A stretch of DNA of 64,000 bases, taken from positions 99,799,920 through 99,863,919 of the forward strand of contig CM023450.1 of assembly GCA_013339765.2 (NCBI GenBank), in the 5' to 3' direction. The DNA is from Haemaphysalis longicornis (Eukaryota; Arthropoda; Arachnida; Ixodida; Ixodidae). Below the pieces are notes generated by a model. It was given only the letters and a program-made list of their open reading frames with translations, did not search any database and was not told the DNA's origin. Below are positions 46,213 through 58,279 of this stretch, piece after piece. Positions within the stretch are counted from its first letter, which is position 1, and each line of letters starts with the position of its first letter. The translations under genes and the position numbers were made by a program.

Positions 46213-46660
46213 GTATTAACGCTTACACTTGGCGTCCGTAATTAACTCTGGGCTCCCCCACCTTTTTCTCCTAACCAGCCTATTTCCATTCAAGAAACGA
46301 GCAGCAAACGAGCCTCTCCTTAGTCCCTCACTTTCTTGTTTTCCAGCGGTGACTTCAGTGCCATGCACACTTTCCTGTTATCCTATAGCCTCGCCGTCTT
46401 GATTACGCCCCCTTTCCCTCTGTCACCCGGCGCTATTCCAACGCCTCCCCCCCCCCTTTTTCCCCCCTTTTTTTTCTAAGGCTTAACATGCTTCTGCGTC
46501 GCGTGGAGCCTACGTTTTTGCTGATACATCTTCTGGCCCCGCCCACAACTGAAATGTAGTTAAACCCAACATGATCTTCACTATTTGTATCTTTGAGAAA
46601 GACGCGCGGCCCCCGTTCGAAACGTCTAGAATAAATATTGTCATGTTCTTCAGTTTGACT
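45440..46660 (+). other. Probable PLE 3' untranslated region, with GT-rich array
   Basis: T-rich and TG-rich non-coding sequence follows the PLE stop. A (GT)n array with GGTG interruptions covers 46081-46214. Near 46600-46645 there is AGACG, a spacer, TTCGAAACGTCT, then AATAAA. The GAAACGT plus AATAAA pattern is common at PLE 3' ends as I remember them. The border with flanking DNA is uncertain. Confidence 0.45.
46081..46214 (+). repeat. (GT)n compound microsatellite
   Basis: Long dinucleotide array with several GGTG and one GGGTG interruptions. Confidence 0.9.
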
Positions 46661-46712
46661 TTCTCTATCGTACGTTAACCTTATATCGCCAGGAACCCTT
46701 TTCTCTTAACTA

Positions 46713-46985
46713 TATATAATATATATATATAGAAATTATGAGTTCTAGGGCCATAATAAAAATAGTGGAAAGAAGTCGACTGACACTTTTCCCGTTTTTG
46801 TTGCCAAAGTTTCGGAATTATAAACTACTTGTCTTCAGTATTTTTCTAACTCCGAAACATGGTTGGAAACAAAAACGGGAAACGTGTCAGCGACTTCTTT
46901 CACTATATATATAATAATATATATATATATCTATATATAATATATATTATATATTATAATATATATAATATATATAATATATAAT
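46713..46985. repeat. AT-rich (TA)n blocks around an inverted repeat
   Basis: TATA/ATAT blocks at about 46713-46732 and 46905-46985 lie on each side of the inverted repeat at 46763-46905. Confidence 0.8.
46763..46905. repeat. 55-bp inverted repeat, PLE-terminus-like
   Basis: Arms 46763-46817 and 46851-46905 match with a few gaps. Shared blocks are TCCGAAAC, CAAAAACGGGAAA, GTGTCAG and CGACTTCTTTC. On the minus strand the spacer plus left arm reads CTGAAGA, a spacer, then CCGAAAC. These are the two conserved boxes of hammerhead ribozymes, which are known in PLE termini. A catalytic fold could not be established. Confidence 0.6.
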
Positions 46986-47002
46986 ATTTTTCATGCGAGT
47001 GC

Positions 47003-47004
<2 letters not shown>

Positions 47005-47036
<32 letters not shown>
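47005..47036 (+). repeat. (GT)n microsatellite
   Basis: About 15 GT units after a TGCGTG start. Confidence 0.85.
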
Positions 47037-47037
<1 letters not shown>

Positions 47038-47040
47038 TGT

Positions 47041-47801
47041 GAAAAACTATTAAAACCAGCCTCCAAATCAGTGGTGCTAATTCGCGGGATGCTAAAGGAC
47101 AAGCCAGCATGACAATAGCGGGGGTTGAAAAGCTCCTGCCCTTTATGTGCAGTCAGCCACCATTAGAATAGCAAGCTTGAAAGAACTGTCCACTGCAAGG
47201 AGAACTTATGTGGCCATCATTTACTGAGGAACATGCCGAAGTGTGAACGATCGATATTACTCAGAATAAAGCTTAGTATACCTCCTAAGTTCCATCTAGA
47301 GCCAATCGATATCTGCCAACGTACCGCTTCAACGGCAATTGCTGCTTCAACTTCCCATTAAAAAAAAAAAAACGACGCACGAAAATTACTCCAGCAGAAT
47401 AGGCTCCATTGTAACACATTGGAAAACGTTAAAAGCATAGTTTAATACGCTTCAGTATATCAAAGCAGCAGCCAAAATTGATCCCGCTAACTTCATCGTG
47501 AAGCCACGGCCGGTGACACTCTTTGTCGTTGCATCGGTAAGGGCAAAATGGACGGGGCACGAAAGTTTTTGAGACCGCATGCCTTTCTTATCCCGTGAAA
47601 AGGCACAAATGCTTGCTGTGGGCAACCCCCGAACTATCTCTAAAGTCTGGTTCTTCGGTTCACTACCTCTGCTTACGCCTGAACGGGCTTTCGTTCTTAC
47701 GGCTTGAGGCTTTCGTTCTTACAGTTGTTACGAGGCACACGTGTGATACAAGAAAGCGATTACAAGTTAAAGAAATTTATACCCATAAAATGCAGCGCCA
47801 A
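47041..47801. other. No recognisable feature
   Basis: Unassigned spacer between two simple repeats. Confidence 0.4.
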
Positions 47802-47961
47802 ACTGACTGACTGACTGACTGACTGACTGACTGACTGACTGACTGACTGACTGACTGACTGACTGACTGACTCACTGACCGACCAACCGACCGACCGACC
47901 GACCGACCGACCGACCGACCGACGACCGACCGACCGACCGACCAACAGAACGAACGAACGA
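47802..47961. repeat. Three-phase tetranucleotide array
   Basis: (ACTG)n at 47802-47871 changes to (ACCG)n at about 47877-47942 and ends in AACG units at 47949-47961. Neighbouring phases differ by about one base per unit. The sequence after it, TGATTTATGAACGCCC, reads on the minus strand like a retroelement 3' end entering the array. Confidence 0.85.
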
Positions 47962-48271
47962 CTGATTTATGAACGCCCAGCCGAAACCGCCAAACATAGG
48001 GACTTGACACTTCCGAAGCATGTTTCCCTCGTGGCGTACGGGCTCCCTAAGGCTGGGTTTTTGGAAATTACGTCCTTAACAAAGGAAAAGGAGGAAATTG
48101 TGTTTTCTCGAATTCGTAGTTATCTCGCTCACCTGTTCAGATATCGAAGTGCTTTTTGCTGACATATGTACTCCTTAACATTCTCTGAAAAGTTGTTTTG
48201 CGGCTGTATCCTAACCAACACAAATAGCGCAAAAGCGCATTTCATGCCAAACTGGGTGTTTTTAAAGATAA
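47962..48271. other. No recognisable feature
   Basis: Unassigned spacer between two tetranucleotide-tailed units. Confidence 0.35.
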
Positions 48272-48279
48272 CCTAATAT

Positions 48280-48585
<306 letters not shown>

Positions 48586-48594
48586 CCCAATATA

Positions 48595-51500
48595 GGTTTC
48601 ACTGCTTGGTACATTCAATTGGTAATTTGTTAACAATGTCCCTCCTACAAATTCACTAAACGAATTTTAAGGATTTTGCTGTGCGACGCCTCTGAAAGGG
48701 CGAAAAGGATTTTTTTTTTTAATTGCATTCATGACGGGCCAGAAAATTCCAACCTTTAGTGTGAATGTGAAAATAAATGTGCTACCATTTTAGCACATTT
48801 ATATTATGGTGTAAAAGCTCAATATAGCCGAATTTTCTTTTTAAATACACCCTTGAGAAAGTGGGAAGCGCTAAAAAATGTTGCACAAATTTTGGTTTTT
48901 TTGTCAGGCCCGTTGAGATACCGAACAACTTTTTGTTCATATGGGCCACCAACACAAGTGTGTAAAAACTAGTTACAATTTTTTTTCATAACAGCACTGT
49001 AATAGGGAAAGTTAAGGTTTTTGGCAAATTGCCTGTTCTTGCGGATTTCTCAATAAGTTTTTAACCCATCGATATATCCATATTTTCTTGCTTTTATATG
49101 CTGCCCTTAAAATTGTCCAGAACCAATTTCAGGATTTTGCACCAAGAAGCGTATGAAAATGCGAACGGGAATGTTCGAATCCCACCCCTCTCGAAGTGGA
49201 ATTCAGTTCAATTTTCCCGCGTAGCTTACAGCCATCCCCATCTGTTGGCAATTTCTGCTACCACACGCCTCCCGCACACGGCCTCCGCGATCGGCTGCCG
49301 GCGGCGCGCCGTTGCCGATCGCGGAGGCCGTGCTGCCGCAGGAGATTATGGTATTTATTATAAAACTACGACTGATAGGTATCCTTTACAACTACCCCAT
49401 AATGCCTGCCATGAGTAAGTAGTCATTTCTGTACACCATCATGGTACAATTTGTTTCGGAATTGTTCAAATAAATCACGAGTTCAAACTCTTCCCACAAA
49501 CACACGGCTCCAGGAGGAGCCCATGTATATAAAGCAGACAGGAGTTCCTAATTGTCTACATCTCCACGGTGAACTCCCTAATTATGACAAGTAAGAGATA
49601 ACTCAACAAGTGTTATACACATTTGTGTAATTAGTATAGTGGCTCATCGAGCATCACCGGGAACTACCGCGAACCTAAATCGCTGCTGTCTCCAACACAT
49701 TCTCGCAAAAACATGCAATGGTTCGTATGTCAAAGATTGCAAAACAACACAACTAGAACGGAGGCGCAAATAGCATACGGGAGATACAAAAACGAGTAGT
49801 TGAAACGAAATGGATTCTCAAAGTCCCAACGCGAGACTATGGCTGCGCAGGGAAGCCAAGAGGAGTTTCTCTGTAGGATATTGAAAGTTCCTGGCTCTAG
49901 GCCGAAACGGAAGACGGCCAGCCCAGGAAGCGTAAAGCATTGAAAAGCCCGTAAAAAACCAAAGCACGCCGCATGGCAACGGACACACAACAGAGATGTT
50001 CTCCATGGTTTCCACCCCAGCCCATTCAGCGCGAAGGAAATACCCTTACAGGAAAACTGCTTGGAAAAGGAAGAGCGCGTCCACCGCATTTCAAGCGTGG
50101 AAGAGGAAACCGGCGCTAAAGAGCAAAAACTCAGAGATGTCGACTGAGGAAGTGGGTAATAAGGAGTTTCCGCTAGCTGCACGAGGGTCCGGGTGGCGCC
50201 ATGGCGCTAGTTGGGTAATAACACAGTTAGCAGGAAATGACTGACCGACAGTTACCAGCAAGTGCTTTGTACCGCGCGCAAGTACCGTGAGTGCATCCGC
50301 GTCTTCATTTTCCGCGTCATCACAGTGCGAAGTCAACCAGTAAAAATATACTTCCTACCCCACCTGCGTGATTTCACGAAGCATTCTGCATTTCTTGTAC
50401 GAAAGATGGTGAAGTCGCCTCTTTTCCAGACAGCGTTTGGCGCGAGTCGGGTGGTACAACTTTTGAAATCAATTCTAGGTGCACAGGCGCTGTTTGAATG
50501 GGAAGATCTCTGCGTGGGTGATGATGTAATCAAGTTAACGCGGTACGAACCTGAAACTTGCAGCTGTGTGGAGGTCTGTGTATACGAACATTGCCATTCC
50601 GTGATTTGGCCCCTCTGGTGCGACATTGTAAACCTGCAGGGGGTTAATGGTTTCTCCAAGGCGATGCCAATTGCCTGACGGAGAGCCACATATGGCATCA
50701 AGACATTGACGCAAGACCAGGCATTTAGGCTTCTACACGCCCTCTTGGTAACCCCCCCCCCCCCCCTGTTTGCAGATCTTCTGCGCCATTAATCTGCAGT
50801 TAAGCAGATGCGAAAGGCGCACCGCAAGGAGATGTACTCCAGCGTTGCTGCTTCAACAGAGTCGGGCTCGACCGTCAACGCGGCCCACCACCGCTGAGGT
50901 ATGAACTAGTCCTTCCATGTGCAGAATGAAACGCTCAAGATCATAAAGTTTCTTCAAGTGCTGCCCAGTCGCCTCGGCAAAGTTCGCCTAATTACCATTA
51001 GAAGATTTCAAAGCAAAGAGAGATTCCCATTGGCGGTGTCCTTTAAACGGTTTCCTTGGCTGGTGGCGTCAGCTTGTGGACTCAAGTCGTTGTCCCCTTC
51101 TGCACCCTGGTAAAGTGTGGCTGCTGTTTCTCTCCTTAAGCTCACCCGATTGGTGTCTGACTGCTCCAAAAACCCCAATTGCAGGGGTTTTATTGTTTTA
51201 CACCTCCGAATAGTGTTATTAGCCCTCCAATTATTTCGCATAAGTTTATGGGCACAGGCTAAGGCGATATTTTAAACAAAATGTGACTTCATTTTCTTCG
51301 CAATTAGTGAAGTTCACCTCCATATGCACATTTTCGATAAGCACAAGTATCTTAGAAGGTTGTATTTCTGGCGTAAAAACAGTTTTTCCGTTAGCAAGTA
51401 CAAAGTGGCCACTTCCCATTTTAGAATGTGCTCCGCGTTTATTGTCATTTTTTCCATCATGAAACTCCCAGTTACAAAACAAAACGAGCTGTATTAGGAA

Positions 51501-51612
51501 ATTGCTTAGCAACCATTGCACAGCTGATTTAAGGTAATCTAAAAACGCTCTGCATGTTTTTTCCACCTTCGGACCCCCGCGCCAAAAAAATGTGGTTGTT
51601 GGGCTTCACACT
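48595..51612. other. Unassigned, AT-rich start, one palindrome
   Basis: 48600-49100 is AT-rich with several T runs. A perfect GC-rich palindrome lies at 49277-49332 and a run of 15 C at 50752-50766. Frames such as 50262-50678 plus and 51246-51566 minus have no motif I recognise. Confidence 0.4.
49277..49332. repeat. Perfect 19-bp GC-rich inverted repeat
   Basis: CACGGCCTCCGCGATCGGC (49277-49295) is exactly the reverse complement of 49314-49332, with an 18-nt GC-rich spacer. A strong hairpin is expected in single-stranded DNA or RNA. Confidence 0.9.
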
Positions 51613-51864
51613 CTCAAGACTGAAACATTGGATGCCGTTCTTTCATTAAAGCGTGGTAGCATCGCCCGAGCCAGCATTTTGAAATAATTCGGATTGACCC
51701 CTGGGTGCAACACCACCATCAAGTGTGTAAAACAGGTTGACCACAAGCAAAGATACTTTGCGAACCGAGCTGCACGAAAGCTCAGAAAATAGGCAAGGCA
51801 GGACATGCGACAGGCTGGAAAGCGAAAAAATAAATTCGACGGTGATTACGAAGTTCGTGCTTAA
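51613..51864 (+). pseudogene. Possible DNA transposase C-terminus, two stops
   Basis: One continuous reading frame of 84 codons with two internal stops carries LSLKRGSIARASILK, then FGLTPGCNTT, DHKQRYFANRAARKL, ARQDMRQAGKRK and a final stop at 51864. The pattern of Gly-Leu-x-Pro-Gly, then RYFANRAA and a basic run resembles the end of a transposase family I remember from tick genomes. No name can be given safely. That only two stops occur in a frame with this pattern argues that it was once coding. Confidence 0.35.
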
Positions 51865-54800
51865 TAAATAAATGACTCGAGTGGTGTTTGTGGCAAAAAA
51901 GTACTGTTTTTTACCTCTTTTGTTTACTTTAAAGTCAATTATCTCAAAACTGTTTTTTTTATTTCATAGGTATCATTATTTCTTATATCTTTCATTATAA
52001 CCGGCGGATTCTTTTTTCCTGTCATTCACATAAGTTGTCACATCTACTGTGCCAGAATTGTAAATATGCACTAAGCGGCTTTTTTGTTACAGAATGTTTA
52101 ATATGTAAATTAAGCCAAAATTTAGGTACTGAAGGAAAAAAATTGTTAAGAAGTTTAAGTTTGGTCTGATTCCAATAATTCTGGTACAGTTAAAAAAACA
52201 AAAATTTGAAAGAAATTGATGGATGCATTATGTAGATACATTAAGTAGATGCCGAGAAAAATGTACCTCAATATTACCAAAAATGAATGGGAACTATAGG
52301 GGCTTACCTTGTGCTCTTAAACACGTTGGGTAAGGTTCTTTGCACACTATGTGCCGAAAACACAGCGCGACTCGAATGAGTATACTTTAGACGACAAGTG
52401 TAAATTTTTTCGAAGATATAAAAAAGGCTTAACAGGACAGCTGCTAGTGCTTACACGGCATACAGAGAGAATCAGGAATTTGTCGCTTTTGTGTTGTAAA
52501 GTAGGAAATACGGCGTGTTTTTTTTTTCTGGATGTCTGCTTGAGGTTATTGCCGGTTTAGTATTTTTGCTCTTTTCTATTAATGTACAGCAAGGTAGTAA
52601 AAATTACAAGCGTTACGGTGTGTTTCGAACGATAAAGAAAGAATGTTAACTATAATAGAAACGTTTCTGTAAACCTCTTATGGCCACCTGCTCTGGGCGC
52701 CTTTGTCATCACTTTCATATAAAAGCTAGCTTTCCTTATGAAGGTACGCGTGCGGCTTATGTTCGAACGTGCGCGTGTTTTGGCCATGTGCTTATCAGGT
52801 ACATTCAGATGGTTTGCACAAGAATAACGTTAACCGAAACTCGTGCGTACTTGGTAACTATAACCGGAGGTTAATGCCACGCTAGTACAAACTGTATAAA
52901 GGCTGTATAGACATCAAATAAATAATTGAAATGATTAGAGCGTGAACCTGCGAATAAATATTGAAATAGCTTCCCTGTTAGAACTCGGTTGCGTGGCTAC
53001 TAGCAGTGAAATGCCTCAGTAAATCTCCCGCACGTAAGTTGTGAGGGTCTCTTCCGACGTATAGGCTCGTTGGCAAACTCGGCGTTGTGTTAATTCAACC
53101 GAAGAAATTCATCGTTGTTCTCTTTAGTACGGTCGTATTTATTATCGATTACCTGACCGCTCGCAAAGCAGTCGTGTACATCTTAAGAACTATGCAGTAT
53201 TCGATGGTGCTGTCGTTTTTTTATTTAATACTATTTGTGGCCGAACAAGATTTTCCTTTATGAAAACGAGGAAAGGGTAGACAAGTTATAGGCGCTATCC
53301 AGACGTGACTAAGACGTGACTTAAATTGGTATGCAGGTGCACCGCCTATTCTACCCGATTTTACGATGAAGACAATACCTGTGAAGAGGTCTGTCATTCC
53401 TATAAATATCCCGTATGGCCTGTACCTCCAAATTTAAACGACGTTGAAAAATAGGATTACTCTGTGAACTCTCCCATGTTTCTAGCTTGCCCGTGTATGG
53501 CCTGACAAAATTCCCGTAACGGCAACGTCTGGGTCAATACAAGTGACCGCCTCAAATGCGAAGACATCTTGAAAGCAACTCCTTTCAAGATACCGTATAT
53601 ATAGAGCATGCCACCTTACATCAAGGTGCATGACCCTTCAACTCGCACAGTGGGTATACGTATTGAGAGCATTCCGCAACATTGCGTGCAGACAGCTTCC
53701 ACGTGTAAAACAAAATGCCTTGGCGCTGAACAAACGGTACACACGAGGGGCGACGGAGCGGACTGAATCTCCAAGATAGCGCTGAGCACGTAGTACACAG
53801 GACAAAATACAGGCAGGACTGGTGCTTTAGGTTAGCGCTTCACAAACAGCGAAGTAGGCAAACCGGACTAGAACTCTTCTCCTCTTGTGTGTGTTGTTTG
53901 TTCAGACCTGAAATATTTTGTTTGTACATCGAAGAAGTTAGCCCAGGAGCAAGTTTTATTAAGCCTGCACTTCGCTTGCATACAGTAAGCGAGACAGAAA
54001 GTTGCAATGCCTTGTTACAGAGCCTACGAGGCCCCTACTGAAAGCTTTATGGTCTGTTTTTTTTTCTTGGTGTTTCCTCTTAGCGTTTCTCAGTTGGCGC
54101 GCATTGGCGACGGGCCTGTTAGCTTTTCTTGGAAGCTTGCGAAGACGCGTAACAAGATGCAGTACGGATTCGTAGAATTCATAGCTTCGAGCAGCGATCG
54201 CTTCTGCCGGTTCCCCCTTGAGCTTTTCAAGCCAGGCGATGTGTATACTGACCACCAAATACGAAGCAGCCAGTCGTGCAGCACAGCTCGAGGGACAGTT
54301 GTGCCAATTGTAACATATACTAGGAAAAAGCTACCGGAATAAGAAAGAGGTTGCTTGGAATAAAAGCTACCTATAAAGAACACAACGTCTACTGAATTCA
54401 GAGAAATAGCAAGGCCTCGCTGGAGGGAAGCCGACGACAAAGGCGCCAGTCTCTGACGTCACGTCACCAGCGGCGCCGGAAAAGGTAGCGCTCACCGCTA
54501 ACAGACACAAGATCTGCGGCTTAAAGACACAGGATGGAAGTACTATTCATTTTCTGTGCGCGTGCGTGCGTGTGTGTGTGCATGTGCATGTGCGTGTGCG
54601 TGCGTGCGTCTGTGCGTCTGTGTGTGCGTGCGTGTGCGCGTGTGTGTGCGTGTGTGTACGTGTTCCCGTAAGCGCGTGCGTGCCTGCGTGCCTGCGTGCG
54701 TGCGTATGTTTGTTCCTGTGGCCGGTTGAATGAGCCTCGTTTTTTTCATTCTTTGGTGTTTTATTGTTTCATTGTTCGTTTATAACGGCACGCCAAATAC

Positions 54801-54880
54801 ATCTTCTTGCGTTGTTTTCTTTAGGGCTTATTCGCGACTTTCCGAATTCAATAAACCTTGCGAAAAAATGCGAAATGAAG
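51865..54880. other. Unassigned, AT-rich, one GT/GC repeat
   Basis: No gene recognised. 54555-54720 is a degenerate (GT)n/(GC)n array. 53562-53590 contains a 10-bp inverted repeat (ATCTTGAAAG). TGACGTCA occurs at 54454-54461. Confidence 0.4.
54555..54720. repeat. Degenerate GT/GC microsatellite
   Basis: Mixed TGTG, TGCG and CGTG units over about 165 bp. Confidence 0.75.
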
Positions 54881-55115
54881 TTTTTAAAGCGAAGCTTTCT
54901 GGGTCTCACTGATGGCGTCTGTCGTCCGCCTCAAAACCCACTGCAGGAAACCGAACTTCCACCTGTAAATCGTAATCTGCCTCAAATATACTCTTTCACA
55001 GCTTAATCCCGCTTTAGATTTTCGTACCAACATAGGAATCCCTCACGAGAAGGCTTAGCGTTCAGCCATTGCCGCCGTTAAACGGAGGGCTACATCATTT
55101 TGAAGCTAGTAAAAC
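54881..55115 (+). repeat. Diverged dispersed repeat, copy B
   Basis: Counterpart of 1619-2280, here contiguous over about 235 bp. It has TTAAAGCGAAGCTT, ACTGCAGGAAA, GGAATCC and ACGGAGGG blocks. The family is unnamed. Confidence 0.4.
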
Positions 55116-56071
55116 GTAAGGCCTGTCTCGGAAGGTTTCCATTACTTGTAATGGCGACAGGGGTGCGCTCAAACCGAATTCCACGAATCAGAACAAGGAA
55201 TGATGCCATCATGAATACATTAATGGCAGAGAATTTTACGTCAAATGGCAACATTAGGAGATTTTTTTTTTAGGTCTGATAATGATGGCGTTTGAAATAA
55301 CCGACTTAGGCTGAATGCCCAATAGCAGCTCCTGCTGACACTGCTGCGAAGGGCAAGCATAAAATGGCTACAAAATTACGCTACAAAATATATCCTCGAA
55401 CACAAAATCACGCAGCCGACATTTTCGCATTTTAATTCAGCTTAATGGATTGAGATTTTTAGGACTTTTCCGCAAGGTACGTCGGGTCCTCGACATCACC
55501 CCTAGTATTATGCCCGTCTCCTCACGTTCATCCCACCGCTGCCACTATCGCGGACACACTTTTGAAAGCAAGACGGCGCGAAACGCGGTGTGTAGGGCAA
55601 GCCTCTCCATAGGAGAGGAAACAACCTCCTCATCAACCTTATATTCCTGATGTAAAACGACACGGTCTCTACACCCCGTTACACACATTGTAATACATAA
55701 GTCACTGACGTCACCGCTTTATGACTGCCTTGATGCCAAATTTAAAAGCTCGGGATTTCATTACGAAAACAAGTAACGTCACAGACGTTTCTAGATCACA
55801 GAGCAACACACAGAAGCACGGGTCGTGAGCAGTTGACGTCGATATACAAAATGCACTTCCTCGAAAAATGCAACTTATTTAATACACTCTCCACTGGCAA
55901 AAATATGCTTCTGCTGCCTAATTAAATTGATGCATCTAGGCCAGTGGGTAATAAAGTTTTAAAGCACCTGGCTATCCATGTGTTGAACAGGCATGTAGAT
56001 AGTATACGGCATCATTTGCTAATGACTTGCCTACAAATAATCACCATGAGTCACTGAGAATAGAACAAAAA
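55116..56071. other. No recognisable gene
   Basis: Unassigned flank of the LINE at 56.1 kb. TGACGTCA occurs at 55706-55713. Confidence 0.4.
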
Positions 56072-56229
56072 GTCAACAAAAACCCCACACTAGAAAAATC
56101 ATTGTGCAGACCACAATGAAAATTTGTGGAAGACGAAGTGCCTCTTGTGGGACGCTGCTTGTTTTTTCTGCGATATTTCGCGCTTTTTTCACGCTCAACC
56201 TACAGGACACAGATTTTCTTCGAGGGGTG

Positions 56230-57412
56230 ATGGACGGGGACCCCCCGGAGGAACCGTGCGACGTCAATCCACCGACTGGGGCACCTCCTCCAGGATGCGC
56301 GCCAGCCTCCCAGCTGACGCGGACGGTGAGGACACCGACGATGGGCTTCAACTGTACCTGGGGAAAAAGGCGAAAAGAAGGCTCCTCACGGCTTCTTCGT
56401 GATCGAGCACCTGGACTGTGAAGCCCATGCCTAAGCACCCTGTGCACACGATACTGTTCGTGCCAGAGGCCAAGACGGACAACTTGAGGCTGCTCAACAA
56501 GCAAGCAGTTTCCACGTTCATCGAAGCTACTGTGCCAGGTGAGGTCAAGAACGTGAGGATAAATTCCCGGCGGAACGTCTTGGCCATCGACATGGAGCAT
56601 CGTAGTGCATGGAGGTATAGCGGAAGATTACGTCACTGCACGACATAAAAGTGAGAGCCCATACCACTCCGTATGGAGACACGACAATAGGCGTCATTTA
56701 CGACGTCGATACGTCTATCCCTAGGAAGGACCTGCCAATACTGATCAAACCTGCGGATGAAGGTATTGTCATCAGGCAAGTAAGCCGGATTGGTACGTAA
56801 AGGTGCCTGAAGATTGTTTTCAAGGGCGACAGCCTTCCCGCCCATGTTAAGTTGGGTCATTTCCGTCAGCGTGTCCGACCTTATGTGCCGAAACCCCTCC
56901 TGTGGTACACGTGCATGATGATTGGCCACGTCACTGCAGTCTGCGGCAGCGCTACTGTATGTCCCAAATGCGCTGGGCCTCACAAGGCTAGCGAGTGTAG
57001 TGAAGATAACCTGAAGTGCGCCAACTGTGAGGGACCTCACGATGCCTCAACGAAGAAGCGTCCACGTAGGAAGAGGGAGGTCGCTGTCTTGAAGCAGATG
57101 GTGAGGGACCACTCCACGCACAAGGAGGCTGCCGCGACGGTACGACAGCGTTGGCGTCACCGGTCTCAACGCCGGAGGTTTTCAAAGAAGGCTGGCCATT
57201 CTCTATCGTACGCCTCCACGCAAGTGGCTCCGCCACTAGTGCAACAACTACTTCCACCACCGCTATCCCCGCGGCCGCCGCCGCCTCCGTCGCCTCCGGC
57301 GCCGCAGGATTCGCCAAGGTGTTGCAACGAGGTACAACAAACCTCGCCGGTTGACGCGTGCCACCACTGTCACCGATTGTACCTCCTTCTGAGCCCCAAC
57401 GCTCAGTGCTAA
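56230..57412 (+). pseudogene. LINE ORF1 with zinc knuckles (broken)
   Basis: The N-terminal part starts at MDGDPPEEP (56230) and soon changes frame (DDGLQLYLGKKAKRRLL). Then come HTILFVPEAKTDNLRLLNKQ and VKNVRINSRRNVLAIDMEH (56440-56600), a domain typical of I-type ORF1 proteins. DVDTSIPRKDLPILIKPADE and LKIVFKGDSLPAHVKLGHFR continue in further frames. The knuckle region is at 56900-57060. The first knuckle is damaged, CPKCAGPHKASEC is intact, and CANCEGPHDAS lacks its last Cys. A basic tail and a proline-rich end follow. At least four frame changes are needed. Confidence 0.75.
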
Positions 57413-57596
57413 AGACAGACACGAGATCTCCCGCCCGAGCTTCATCTTCAGATCGGCAAGTTGTCGCGGTCCTGAGGTCTCTCATGAATGCCTTTCGCAC
57501 ATTGCTCACCAGCCTGAATACATCATATGCGTTGAGTGCACTTCAGATACTGACGCCCTGGATCCAGTACTTGCAAGCCTCGGATAAGCAAGGACC

Positions 57597-58224
57597 ATGG
57601 CGAACGTACGTTCTTCATTGAGTGCGGATATCAAAGGGGCTTCCATTTTTCAGCTGAGCGCCAGAGGACAAATGTCGCGTATTTCTGATCTTTGCCAGTT
57701 TGTCTTTATGAAATCTATTCCTATACTAGCAATCTGCGAACCGAACGTATTCAAACCTATTCGTATATGTGTCTATGAACTTTTCTTATCAGCCACACTC
57801 GGGGAGCCCAGCAAAGTCGCTGTCTTCATGGGGCGGGAACTCTCCTACGTTCACTGTGGAACCTCATAGGTGTAATGAATACGTCTGTCTCACCATCAGA
57901 AAGCGCCAGCTCCCTTTCACTGTTGTGGGTGCATACATACACCCGACATCTCCCTTTCAACGGAAGAGGCTGGAAGACATACTAAACACAACAACGGGTC
58001 CGCGGGTACTTACCGGTGATTTCAATGCACACCACATGCTTTGGGGAAGCCCAAACACCAACAGGCGAGGTCGGAGCCTAGTAGCTTTTGCCTCAGACCA
58101 TGGGCTGTGCTTACTAAACGATGGAAGCCCCGCGTATTTGCGAGGAACGAACTACGGCAGTTGTTTAGACTTCAAATTGTGTCACGAAATCTGTCGGGCC
58201 GTGCATAATGGTTCCCAGACCTAG
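57597..58224 (+). pseudogene. LINE ORF2 endonuclease (broken)
   Basis: Begins at ATG 57597. LCQFVFMKSIPILAICEPN contains the catalytic Glu, GRELSYV follows, then after a frame change near 57865 EYVCLTIRKRQLPFTVVGAY, LTGDFNAHHMLWGSPN (Asp-x-Asn) and LNDGSPAYLRGTNYGSCLDF. The last motif is degraded: ETRGSNH stands where RGSDH is expected. One frame change and the altered Asp make it inactive. Confidence 0.75.
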
Positions 58225-58279
58225 AAACTCGTGGAAGCAACCACATTCTGACCTATTCAAAGCTAAATGGATTACGAAG

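Noticed and set aside
45802..46245. Open frames rich in Cys and Val
   Set aside because: They are translations of the (GT)n array and would be read in any organism with such a repeat.
56073..56600. 175-residue open frame on the minus strand
   Set aside because: Antisense of LINE ORF1, which has recognisable motifs on the plus strand.
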